Part shown: one piece after another, positions 8,388-13,819 of the stretch
Numbering within the stretch: position 1 is the first letter of the stretch
How the letters are laid out: every line of letters starts with the position of its first letter
Assembly (NCBI GenBank): GCA_902781245.1
Contig: CACZIP010000013.1
Span: 1 to 15,105, forward strand
Direction: 5' to 3'
DNA from: an uncultured Coriobacteriaceae bacterium
GTDB taxonomy: Bacteria; Actinomycetota; Coriobacteriia; Coriobacteriales; Eggerthellaceae
Length of the DNA: 15,105 nt
The notes under the pieces: generated by a model
The model's input: only the letters and a program-made list of their open reading frames with translations
Told to the model about the DNA's origin: nothing
Databases searched by the model: none
Program-made: the position numbers and the translations under genes

Positions 8388-8418
8388 ATTATAAAGCTTA
8401 TTCTGATGCAGCTTGCAA
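8388..8418 (-). promoter_or_regulatory. Promoter giving a near-leaderless transcript for paralog 1
   Basis: On the minus strand a perfect TATAAT occupies 8388-8393, with TTGCAA (8413-8418, 4 of 6) 19 bases upstream as a suboptimal -35. Initiation 6-7 bases after the -10 places the RNA start at about 8381-8382, within 2-3 bases of the ATG at 8379. This agrees with the absence of any ribosome-binding site there. Leaderless mRNAs are common in actinobacteria. Confidence 0.5.
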
Positions 8419-8482
8419 AAAGGTCTATCGGCCCCGAATTCGAGCTCGACGATGCGACGGCTTTCGGCAACGGTCTTTGGAG

Positions 8483-8579
8483 CGCCGAACGTGCCCGGGG
8501 AAGTTGGTGGGTTGTTCGGCGATTTGAACAGGTAACAGTTCAGCAACCAAGCTCGCCAACGTCGCCAAACGACGGTTTT
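8483..8579 (+). other. Cluster of inverted repeats, possible structured RNA with terminator-like end
   Basis: Three consecutive stems can form. CGCCGAAC (8483-8490) pairs with GTTCGGCG (8514-8521), 8 bp perfect. TGAAC (8525-8529) pairs with GTTCA (8538-8542). CGTCG (8560-8564) pairs with CGACG (8570-8574) and is followed by GTTTT, which is terminator-like on the plus strand. GTTGG/CCAAC (8503-8507/8556-8560) and GGTTG/CAACC (8510-8514/8544-8548) offer alternative long-range pairing. No convincing plus-strand promoter was found, so this may be an operator region, a terminator or a small RNA. Confidence 0.35.
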
Positions 8580-8592
8580 GAAAGCTCGCGAA

Positions 8593-8601
8593 TGCGATAA
8601 T
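8593..8601 (+). promoter_or_regulatory. Candidate extended -10 promoter for the small membrane protein gene
   Basis: TGCGATAAT reads as an extended -10 (TG, one base, then GATAAT, 5 of 6). No good -35 is spaced correctly; TTGAAA at 8578-8583 is only 12 bases away. Transcription would start near 8608 and give a leader of about 75 bases containing the 8626-8658 inverted repeat. Confidence 0.35.
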
Positions 8602-8625
8602 CAGAGCAGCGCAGCATTCGTCAAA

Positions 8626-8658
8626 CGCAACGAACGGGCATCGAGCACAAACGTTGCG
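8626..8658 (+). repeat. Inverted repeat in the leader of the small membrane protein gene
   Basis: CGCAACG (8626-8632) and CGTTGCG (8652-8658) are perfect 7-base complements separated by 19 bases. A competing GGGC (8636-8639)/GCCC (8663-8666) pair would melt it. Its position 26 bases before ATG 8684 would allow a role in RNA folding or as a dyad for a DNA-binding protein. Confidence 0.35.
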
Positions 8659-8683
8659 AAGCGCCCTACACGAAGCGAGTCCG

Positions 8684-9040
8684 ATGAAGCCGAAGGCATT
8701 GAACAGAGCCTCTGGATTGTTTGTTGTTGTCGCACTGGTGGCGGCGTTGAGCGCCCCTGCGCATCTTTTCGCTTATGCAGACGATTCAGCTAACGCTGCT
8801 GAAGCACCCCAAACATCAAAACAAATTGATGATGGGGAGGACGCTACGCTGTCTGGGCAAAACGACCAAGAGGATCCAGAGAAGGAAGGCAAGTTAGGCA
8901 TTGCCGAGGCGGTACGCACGGCCTCCGAATCATCTGGGATGCTGGATAAAGGCGCGCATGATATTCCCATCACATCTGCGATAGCGTTGGGTCTCGCGGC
9001 TTTCGCCCTTCTCGCCATCGCTTTCAAGCTGAAAGTCTAA
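8684..9040 (+). CDS. Small exported, membrane-anchored protein of unknown function
   Basis: This 118-aa protein has no family I recognise. Residues 1-32 form a signal peptide (MKPKALNR, hydrophobic core, AYA|DD). Residues 33-90 are an acidic, Asp/Glu/Ser/Gln-rich, probably disordered stretch. Residues 98-114 are a hydrophobic segment, followed by the short basic end KLKV. Predicted topology is a small single-span protein with the acidic part outside the cell. IPITS (94-98) sits where a sortase motif would be but is not LPXTG, and the tail lacks the usual Arg/Lys cluster. ATG 8684 was chosen because it directly precedes the basic start of the signal peptide; an in-frame TTG 30 bases upstream has no ribosome-binding site. 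The AAGCGAG before the ATG is a weak ribosome-binding site. The gene is divergent from the two secreted coiled-coil genes and precedes metG. A link to the envelope proteins is possible but unsupported. Confidence 0.65.
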   Translation: MKPKALNRASGLFVVVALVAALSAPAHLFAYADDSANAAEAPQTSKQIDDGEDATLSGQNDQEDPEKEGKLGIAEAVRTASESSGMLDKGAHDIPITSAIALGLAAFALLAIAFKLKV

Positions 9041-9107
9041 TCAGCGCAAACCGCGCCCCTAGGGCCAACGCCCATTTCATGATGCTTCGCTCATCGTATG
9101 TTTCACA

Positions 9108-9116
9108 TGCTAGAAT
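9108..9116 (+). promoter_or_regulatory. Candidate extended -10 promoter for the metG block
   Basis: TGCTAGAAT contains an extended TG and TAGAAT (5 of 6). No clear -35 is present. RNA would start near 9123, leaving about 56 bases of leader. That is too short for a T-box riboswitch, and no T-box sequence is seen. The stretch between the previous stop (9040) and this element has only a small GCCC-CTA-GGGC hairpin with no T-tract. Confidence 0.45.
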
Positions 9117-9178
9117 AGGTGTTTGCATGTCAACGACCCCGCACGCTCATCTGCGCAGTGGGAAAGAGGAGGGCTCAT

Positions 9179-10798
9179 ATGTCCAAAGGAACTTACAGCT
9201 TCACCACACCGATCTATTACGTCAACGCCGCACCGCATTTGGGCACGGCTTACACGACCATTGCGGCTGACACCGTAGCGCGCTACCAGCGCATGAACGG
9301 CTACGACGTCGCCTTCGTTACCGGCATGGATGAACATGGCCAGAAGGTTGCCGACACCGCGGCTTCGCACGGCATGACCCCGCAGGAGTGGTGCGACTCG
9401 ATGGAGCCAACATTCCGCGACACATGGGATTTGCTCAACATCACCTACACCGATTTCGTCCGCACGTCGAGCGATCGTCAGACCCGTACCGTGCAGAAGT
9501 TCTGGACGGACCTGTACGACAAGGGCTATCTGTACAAGGGCAGCTACGAGGGCTGGTACTGCGTGCACGAGGAGACGTTCTATGCCGAGAGCGACCTCGA
9601 GAAAAACGAGGACGGCGAGTTCGTGTGCCCCGACTGCAAGCGACCTGTGCAGCTCATGGCTTCGGGCGAGGAGAACTGGTTCTTCAAGCTGTCCGATTTC
9701 CAGCAGCCGCTGCTCGACTTCTATGAGGCTCATCCGGACTTCATCCGCCCTGAATCGCGCCGCAACGAAATCGTGACGTTCGTCGAGGGCGGCTTGAAAG
9801 ACCTTTCGATTTCGCGTTCGACGTTCGATTGGGGCGTTCCGCTGCCGTTCGACGAGGGTCACGTCGCTTACGTGTGGGCAGACGCGCTGCTCGCATACTT
9901 CACGGGCATCGGCTATGCCGACCCAGAGCGTGGCGACGAGTTCGACAACCGCTGGCCCATGCAGTACCACTTCGTCGGCAAGGACATCACGCGTTTCCAC
10001 TGCGTGATTTGGCCTGCGATGCTGCTGGCTGCTGGCTATGAGCCTGCACACACGGTGTTCGGCCATGGCTTCTTGCTCACGAAGGGCGAGAAGATGTCGA
10101 AGTCGAAAGGCAATGCGCTTTCCCCGCAGGATATGGTGCGCGTGTTCGGTGTCGACGCTTACCGTTACTACTTCATGAGCGATGTTCAGTTCGGGCATGA
10201 CGGCTCGATCTCGATGGAGCGCATGGTCCAGGTTTACAACAACGAGCTCGCCAACACGTGGGGCAATCTGGTCAACCGCGTGTTCAACATGACGAAGAAG
10301 TACTTCGGCGGCAAGGTACCCGAGGTGCCAGCCGACGCTCAGGCGCTTGTCGACGACAACCCGCTCAAGGAAATCGTCGACGGCCTGTACGGCCAGTTTG
10401 ACACCTGCATGTCTGAAGTCGACTTCACCGGTGCGGTTTCCGCTGTTCAAAAGCTTGCCCAGGCCGCAAACCTCTACGTTGACGAGATGGCGCCCTGGGG
10501 TTTGGCGAAGGCCGCCAAGGGCGAGGACGCCGCTGCCGCTGCCGAGGCGCAGGGCAAGCTTGCTGCTGTCATGTACAACCTGCTCGAGGCGATCCGCGTG
10601 ATTGCGCTGTACCTTTCACCGCTCGCTCCGAACACGAGTGCGGAAGTGTGGCGCCGCCTGCAGCTGGGTGCTCCGGTTGACGTGATCGACATCGAGTCGA
10701 TGACCGCATGGGGCCAGTTGCCCGCCGGCAACGATGTCGAGGTGGGCGACCCTCTCTTCCCGCGTCTTGATGTCGAGGAATTGAATTTCGACGAATAG
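9179..10798 (+). CDS. metG: Methionyl-tRNA synthetase (MetRS)
   Basis: Class I aminoacyl-tRNA synthetase that charges initiator and elongator tRNAMet with methionine using ATP. The 539-aa protein has TPIYYVNAAPHLGTAY (10-25, HIGH-equivalent PHLG) and TGMDEHGQK (48-56). It also has DWGVPLP (217-223), the YVWADALLAY region (231-240) and KMSKSKGN (305-312). The anticodon-binding helical domain follows, with NNELANTWGNLVNR. The zinc-knuckle insert keeps C128, C150 and C153, but E131 takes the place of the second cysteine of the first pair; H130 could substitute. There is no C-terminal EMAP/Trbp111-like domain, as in other short MetRS. AGGAGG (9167-9172) lies 6 bases before ATG 9179, which is much better than extending upstream. 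It begins the metG-tatD-flavoprotein-rsmA block. Confidence 0.97.
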   Translation: MSKGTYSFTTPIYYVNAAPHLGTAYTTIAADTVARYQRMNGYDVAFVTGMDEHGQKVADTAASHGMTPQEWCDSMEPTFRDTWDLLNITYTDFVRTSSDRQTRTVQKFWTDLYDKGYLYKGSYEGWYCVHEETFYAESDLEKNEDGEFVCPDCKRPVQLMASGEENWFFKLSDFQQPLLDFYEAHPDFIRPESRRNEIVTFVEGGLKDLSISRSTFDWGVPLPFDEGHVAYVWADALLAYFTGIGYADPERGDEFDNRWPMQYHFVGKDITRFHCVIWPAMLLAAGYEPAHTVFGHGFLLTKGEKMSKSKGNALSPQDMVRVFGVDAYRYYFMSDVQFGHDGSISMERMVQVYNNELANTWGNLVNRVFNMTKKYFGGKVPEVPADAQALVDDNPLKEIVDGLYGQFDTCMSEVDFTGAVSAVQKLAQAANLYVDEMAPWGLAKAAKGEDAAAAAEAQGKLAAVMYNLLEAIRVIALYLSPLAPNTSAEVWRRLQLGAPVDVIDIESMTAWGQLPAGNDVEVGDPLFPRLDVEELNFDE

Positions 10799-10862
10799 AG
10801 TATTCCGCTGTTCTGCCAAACGGCGAACGGATTGACGCTGCACCAACCCGCGAGAGAAGGTT

Positions 10863-11819
10863 ATGTCAGACCGATTGAACATGCCGCTGGAGCGCGATTT
10901 CAAGTTCTACCAGCGGCGCAAACACGACAAATGGCTCGAGGTGCCGGCTCCTGCGCCGGCACTTGAAGGGCCGGTGGCCGATTCGCATGCCCATATCCAC
11001 ATGCTGCCTGACCCCGCATGGGAGTTTGTGCGTTGTGCGGCAAACGGAGTCGATTTCGTGTGCGAGATCGTCGATCCGTCCGAAGATGGGTCGCTGCCAT
11101 TCGACCAGCTGGCGGCCTGGCGCAATAGTGCTGCGTCGCAAGTCTCTGCTGCAGGGTTGAATGTGCGCTCGACCGATGTGCGCATCGCCGTCGGCGTGCA
11201 CCCCCACAACGCCAAGCTCTACACCGACGCAATCGAAAACGAGCTTGTCGGACGTTTGGATGATTCTCGTGTCGGGGCGCTTGGCGAGATCGGTCTTGAC
11301 TTCCATTACGATTTGTCACCGCGCAGCGTGCAGCGCGACGTGTTCGTGCGTCAGGTTGAGCTGGCAAAACAGGCGGGTCTTCCCATTGCGCTGCATTTGC
11401 GCGGGGGCGAGGACCCCGAAAAGGACAACGCTCACGCAGAAGCATTCGAAATCCTGCAGCAAATCGGATTCCCCGAAGCAGGAACGCTGCTGCATTGCTG
11501 CGCTTTGGGGTCAGATGAGCTTGCGCCTTGGGTCGAAGCCGGTTGCTATATCGCGTATGGCGGTGCGCTCACGTTCAAAAGCGCTAATGATGCTCGCGAA
11601 GGAGCGAAGATTGTGCCGCTCGATCGCTTGATGGTCGAAACCGATTCGCCCTACATGACACCTGAGCCTATGCGTGGAACAGTCTGCACGCCGGCACATG
11701 TCGTGTTCACGGCAGCGCTCTTGGCAGAGGTTCGTGGAATTGAGCCAGGTGAGGGGCGACGTGCGTTCTTAGAACAGCTACATGACAACACCTTGTCTTT
11801 CTACGCAGGAGGGCGATAA
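10863..11819 (+). CDS. tatD: TatD-family metal-dependent hydrolase (deoxyribonuclease)
   Basis: TIM-barrel amidohydrolase-type enzyme; characterised members are 3'-5' exonucleases or DNases. The 318-aa protein shows all expected metal ligands: H42 and H44 in DSHAHIHM, E142 in GEIGLDFHYD (141-150), H178 in ALHLRG, H211 in LLHCCALGS and D261 in VETDSPYMTPEPMRG (258-272). GVHPH (111-115) is also typical. About 38 residues precede the barrel, longer than usual for the family. HCC replaces the more common HCF after H211. The ATG is preceded by GAGAGAAGG, ending 2 bases before it (close but usable). It follows metG by 64 bases that contain a 7-bp stem (10806-10812/10819-10825, one G-T pair) without a T-tract, so co-transcription with metG is likely. 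The metG-tatD-rsmA order is common in Gram-positive bacteria. Confidence 0.93.
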   Translation: MSDRLNMPLERDFKFYQRRKHDKWLEVPAPAPALEGPVADSHAHIHMLPDPAWEFVRCAANGVDFVCEIVDPSEDGSLPFDQLAAWRNSAASQVSAAGLNVRSTDVRIAVGVHPHNAKLYTDAIENELVGRLDDSRVGALGEIGLDFHYDLSPRSVQRDVFVRQVELAKQAGLPIALHLRGGEDPEKDNAHAEAFEILQQIGFPEAGTLLHCCALGSDELAPWVEAGCYIAYGGALTFKSANDAREGAKIVPLDRLMVETDSPYMTPEPMRGTVCTPAHVVFTAALLAEVRGIEPGEGRRAFLEQLHDNTLSFYAGGR

Positions 11820-11822
11820 AGC

Positions 11823-12641
11823 ATGAAGCGCGTGATCGTTGTAGGTTCGCCGCGCTCGAAGGGGCGCAGTGCGCATCTGGCAGAAATGCTGTTCGAGGCG
11901 AACATAGACGAATGCCCGGAGGACGAGATCTTCCTCGTGCCCGTGTCGGAAGTCGAAGTGGGACCTTGCATCGGTTGCGGAGCATGCCGCAAGAAGATGG
12001 AGGTCATTTCGTGCGATGAGGACGGCAACGAGGTGCCAGAGTCGAAACATCGTTGCATTTTCGACGACGACATGCAGACGCTCTACGACTTGCTGGACGA
12101 TGCAGACGAGCTGATCGTCGTCTCGCCAATTTACTTTTCGGGCGCACCTGCTCCCATGAAATGCGTGCTCGACCGCCTGCAGCCTTATTTCTGGGCAAGC
12201 AGGGAAGTGGCTCTCGAGGAACGACTTGCAAATAAACGCCCGGCAACGTTGCACGTTGTCGGCGAAGGCAACGATCCGCACGGGTTCGATCCGCTTGTGA
12301 GCGAAGTGCGCAGCGCCACGGCTGTTGCGGGCTTCAGGCTCGAGCGCGTACTCGACTGGGTTGGCAAGATCGATGAATCGGGAGAAATCATCGCCGAAGC
12401 CACCGTGGTCGAAATCGTTCAAGGCGGGCAAAAGACGACAGAAAGCGAAGTTCAGAATCGTCCGAAAGCAACTTCTGCCAGCAGGCCGAAGCTTGATCTG
12501 AGCTCGAACAAGCGGGCTCGTCAGAGCGCTGACAATAACAGGAAACCATCCCAGCAAGGGAAGAAGGGCAATACCCAAAAGGGCGAGCGAAAAGGCTCCC
12601 AGCAGGGTAAGCAACAAGGGAAAGGCAAACGTCGTGGATAG
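11823..12641 (+). CDS. NADPH-dependent FMN reductase / iron-sulfur flavoprotein-like, with basic low-complexity tail
   Basis: Flavodoxin-fold redox protein of 272 aa. The FMN phosphate loop is GSPRSKGRSAHLAEML (8-23). The cysteine motif CIGCGACRK (C49, C52, C55) and C78 in CIFDDDM match the usual C-x2-C-x2-C...C-x-x-DD pattern of Isf-like flavoproteins. Here the last cysteine is displaced by a ~22-residue insert that carries an extra C64. SPIYFSGAPAPMKCVLDR (101-118) is the flavin-contact region. The partner and substrate are unknown. From about residue 203 the protein becomes an unstructured Lys/Gln/Gly/Ser/Arg tail ending in QQGK-type repeats, strongly basic and probably nucleic-acid- or ribosome-sticky. 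The start is 3 bases after tatD, with AGGAGGG (11807-11813) 9 bases before the ATG and inside the end of tatD. Its end overlaps rsmA by 8 bases. Confidence 0.85.
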   Translation: MKRVIVVGSPRSKGRSAHLAEMLFEANIDECPEDEIFLVPVSEVEVGPCIGCGACRKKMEVISCDEDGNEVPESKHRCIFDDDMQTLYDLLDDADELIVVSPIYFSGAPAPMKCVLDRLQPYFWASREVALEERLANKRPATLHVVGEGNDPHGFDPLVSEVRSATAVAGFRLERVLDWVGKIDESGEIIAEATVVEIVQGGQKTTESEVQNRPKATSASRPKLDLSSNKRARQSADNNRKPSQQGKKGNTQKGERKGSQQGKQQGKGKRRG

Positions 12642-12730
12642 CAGCGACCGAAGTACCGATCAAAGCACCAACCGAAGTTTCAACCAGGGAGAGGATTACG
12701 GCTCCGGCAAGAGTGCCGAGCGACTGTCCC
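12429..12730 (+). other. Low-complexity coding stretch across the flavoprotein/rsmA junction
   Basis: These ~300 bases encode the basic tail of the flavoprotein (residues 203-272) and, in the next frame, the Ser/Thr/Asn/Asp-rich first ~32 residues of RsmA. They look more A-rich than the neighbouring coding DNA. Short repeats are visible: AGCAAGG/CAACAAGGGAA-type motifs before 12630 and two copies of ACCGAAGT-like sequence at 12648-12678. Both conserved cores lie outside it. Confidence 0.5.
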
Positions 12731-13641
12731 CCCTGGCAACCCCCACGGCCACGCGCGAAGTTCTCGAGCGCCACGGCCTCTACACCAAATACGCTCTCGG
12801 GCAAAACTTCCTCGTCAACGATGACATCATCAAGAAAATCATCGAGCTTGGCGATGTCCAGCCATCCGACCACGTGTTGGAAGTCGGGCCGGGCATTGGC
12901 ACTCTCACGGCTGCGCTGTTGAAATGCGCGGGCCACGTGACGTCGATCGAGATGGACTACGATTTGCCCGCCGTTCTGACTGACACCCTCGAGCAATGGG
13001 AGGACCGCTTCACACTGCTGCGCATGAATGCGCTCGACGTGACGGTCAACGACATCGAACAGTTGGATGATGCTCCTATTGGCGAAATCGGCACCGAAGC
13101 GATGCCCAACAAGCTCGTGTCGAACCTTCCTTACGCGGTCGCGGCAACGGTTGCGCTCGACTACCTGCAGAAATTCGACTCGATCGATAGCGCGACCATC
13201 ATGGTCCAACGTGAAGTTGCCGAACGCATGATGGCGAAGCCCGGCACAAAAACGTACGGCGCCTACACCGTGAAGCTTTCGATGTACGCGAAGCCCGTCG
13301 GCCATTTCCCCGTGGGTTCGGGAAACTTCTTTCCGCCACCGCGTGTCGAGAGCACGGTCATTCGGCTCGATCGGCAGATAGCGTATGACAAAGATGGTCG
13401 GGAATTGACGTCCGAGGAGCTGAAGGCCGTTTGCGCGATGGCTGACGCTGCTTTTGCCACGAGGCGCAAGACGCTTTCGAATTCGTGCAAGATGCACTTT
13501 TCCGGACAGGATGGCGTCATCGAGCGGTTGCCGGAAATATTCGAGCGAGCCAACGTCGATCCGCGTCGTCGAGGAGAAACCCTCGATAAGCGCGAGTTCA
13601 TACAGCTGGGCTTAGCTCTGTACGGGAGCGAGAGCGCCTAG
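12634..13641 (+). CDS. rsmA: 16S rRNA (adenine(1518)-N6/adenine(1519)-N6)-dimethyltransferase RsmA/KsgA
   Basis: SAM-dependent enzyme that dimethylates two adjacent adenines in the 3' terminal hairpin of 16S rRNA during late 30S assembly. The 335-aa protein has LGQNFL (55-60), the SAM motif VLEVGPGIGTLT (81-92), acidic E106, catalytic NLPY (164-167), the VQREVAERMMAKPGTKTYGA region (191-210) and FFPPPRVES (232-240). The C-terminal domain with ATRRKTLSN (275-283) follows. The conventional N-terminus of the family corresponds to SPLATPTATREVLE at about residue 32. Upstream of this the only ATG/GTG/TTG start in frame is GTG 12634, with AAGGG/AAAGG (12616-12625) 8-13 bases before it, so I use it. 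The first ~31 residues are thus a polar, probably disordered extension. The 8-base overlap with the flavoprotein gene suggests translational coupling. Confidence 0.95.
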   Translation: MDSSDRSTDQSTNRSFNQGEDYGSGKSAERLSPLATPTATREVLERHGLYTKYALGQNFLVNDDIIKKIIELGDVQPSDHVLEVGPGIGTLTAALLKCAGHVTSIEMDYDLPAVLTDTLEQWEDRFTLLRMNALDVTVNDIEQLDDAPIGEIGTEAMPNKLVSNLPYAVAATVALDYLQKFDSIDSATIMVQREVAERMMAKPGTKTYGAYTVKLSMYAKPVGHFPVGSGNFFPPPRVESTVIRLDRQIAYDKDGRELTSEELKAVCAMADAAFATRRKTLSNSCKMHFSGQDGVIERLPEIFERANVDPRRRGETLDKREFIQLGLALYGSESA

Positions 13642-13701
13642 GCCATCGCAACAAGCTCTACTTGCGAGGTTGCAGCAGTACAATTAAGCGCCCTATTGCA
13701 A

Positions 13702-13725
13702 AAACCGTGCGCACACACACGGTTT
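13702..13725 (+). terminator. Hairpin terminator after rsmA
   Basis: AAACCGTG (13702-13709) and CACGGTTT (13718-13725) form a perfect 8-bp stem with an 8-base loop. The plus-strand T-run is only three bases. On the minus strand the stem is followed by TTTTT, so it would work better in that direction. Its position 60 bases after the rsmA stop suits termination of the metG-rsmA block. A second dyad, TCGCAA/TTGCGA (13646-13651/13662-13667), lies before it. Confidence 0.5.
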
Positions 13726-13731
13726 ACCCGC

Positions 13732-13737
13732 TATAAT
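13732..13737 (+). promoter_or_regulatory. Perfect -10 box for the symporter gene
   Basis: TATAAT matches the consensus exactly. The -35 position (about 13709-13714) falls inside the preceding terminator hairpin and has no TTGACA-like sequence, which suggests a weak or activator-dependent promoter. Transcription would start near 13744, giving a leader of about 76 bases. Confidence 0.5.
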
Positions 13738-13744
13738 GGCATGA

Positions 13745-13791
13745 CGTTTTAAGGGGAAAACGCACTTCAGCGCACTGTAGCGGTGAAGTGC
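13745..13791 (+). promoter_or_regulatory. Two adjacent hairpins in the symporter leader
   Basis: CGTTTT (13745-13750) pairs with AAAACG (13757-13762) around the loop AAGGGG. GCACTTCA (13762-13769) pairs perfectly with TGAAGTGC (13784-13791), and CGC/GCG (13771-13773/13780-13782) extends the stem after a G/G mismatch. The two stems share base 13762, so they compete at one position. The AAGGGG loop copies the AAGGGG ribosome-binding site at 13805-13810. The structure could control the transporter at RNA level, or the 8-base dyad could be a repressor site just after the promoter. Confidence 0.45.
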
Positions 13792-13819
13792 ATGACACAG
13801 CATAAAAGGGGAACACGAA

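Larger units (their letters stand above)
8380..8683. other. 304-base gap without a credible gene; structured
   Basis: Short open frames cross this stretch, but none has a start signal, recognisable domain or natural composition. It holds the divergent promoter of the minus-strand paralog, a cluster of inverted repeats at 8483-8579, a candidate -10 at 8593-8601 and another inverted repeat at 8626-8658. No tRNA, SRP RNA (its conserved tetraloop motif is absent) or tmRNA signature was recognised. GAATTCGAGCTCG at 8436-8448 equals the start of a common cloning polylinker, but the flanks do not continue it. Confidence 0.6.

Noticed and set aside
8436..8448. GAATTCGAGCTCG, identical to the start of a common cloning-vector polylinker; nearby AAGCTT and CCCGGG sites
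   Set aside because: Sequence on either side does not continue as polylinker or vector, and GC-rich palindromes of this size can arise by chance. Worth only a read-depth check.
8965..9040. Sortase (LPXTG-type) anchoring signal at the end of the small protein
   Set aside because: The motif is IPITS rather than LPXTG, and the tail has two lysines but no charged cluster. Plain membrane anchoring is simpler.
9099..9114. TGTTTCACATG, half of a parS-like ParB site
   Set aside because: The second half does not match (about 10 of 16 bases), and the stretch is better explained by the extended -10 before metG.
9041..9178. T-box or SAM riboswitch upstream of metG
   Set aside because: The likely leader is under 60 bases and shows no T-box sequence, antiterminator or SAM-aptamer elements.
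9127..9270. 47-codon upstream open frame starting just after the metG promoter and overlapping the metG start
   Set aside because: No ribosome-binding site, no plausible protein character, and it overlaps the certain metG start by ~90 bases.
9110..10450. Long minus-strand open frame opposite metG
   Set aside because: Same reasoning: metG is certain on the plus strand, and the antisense product has no recognisable domain.
13741..13752. Four-codon ATG-ACG-TTT-TAA mini-frame in the symporter leader
   Set aside because: No ribosome-binding site, and it overlaps the predicted transcription start. A leader-peptide attenuator would need repeated regulatory codons.
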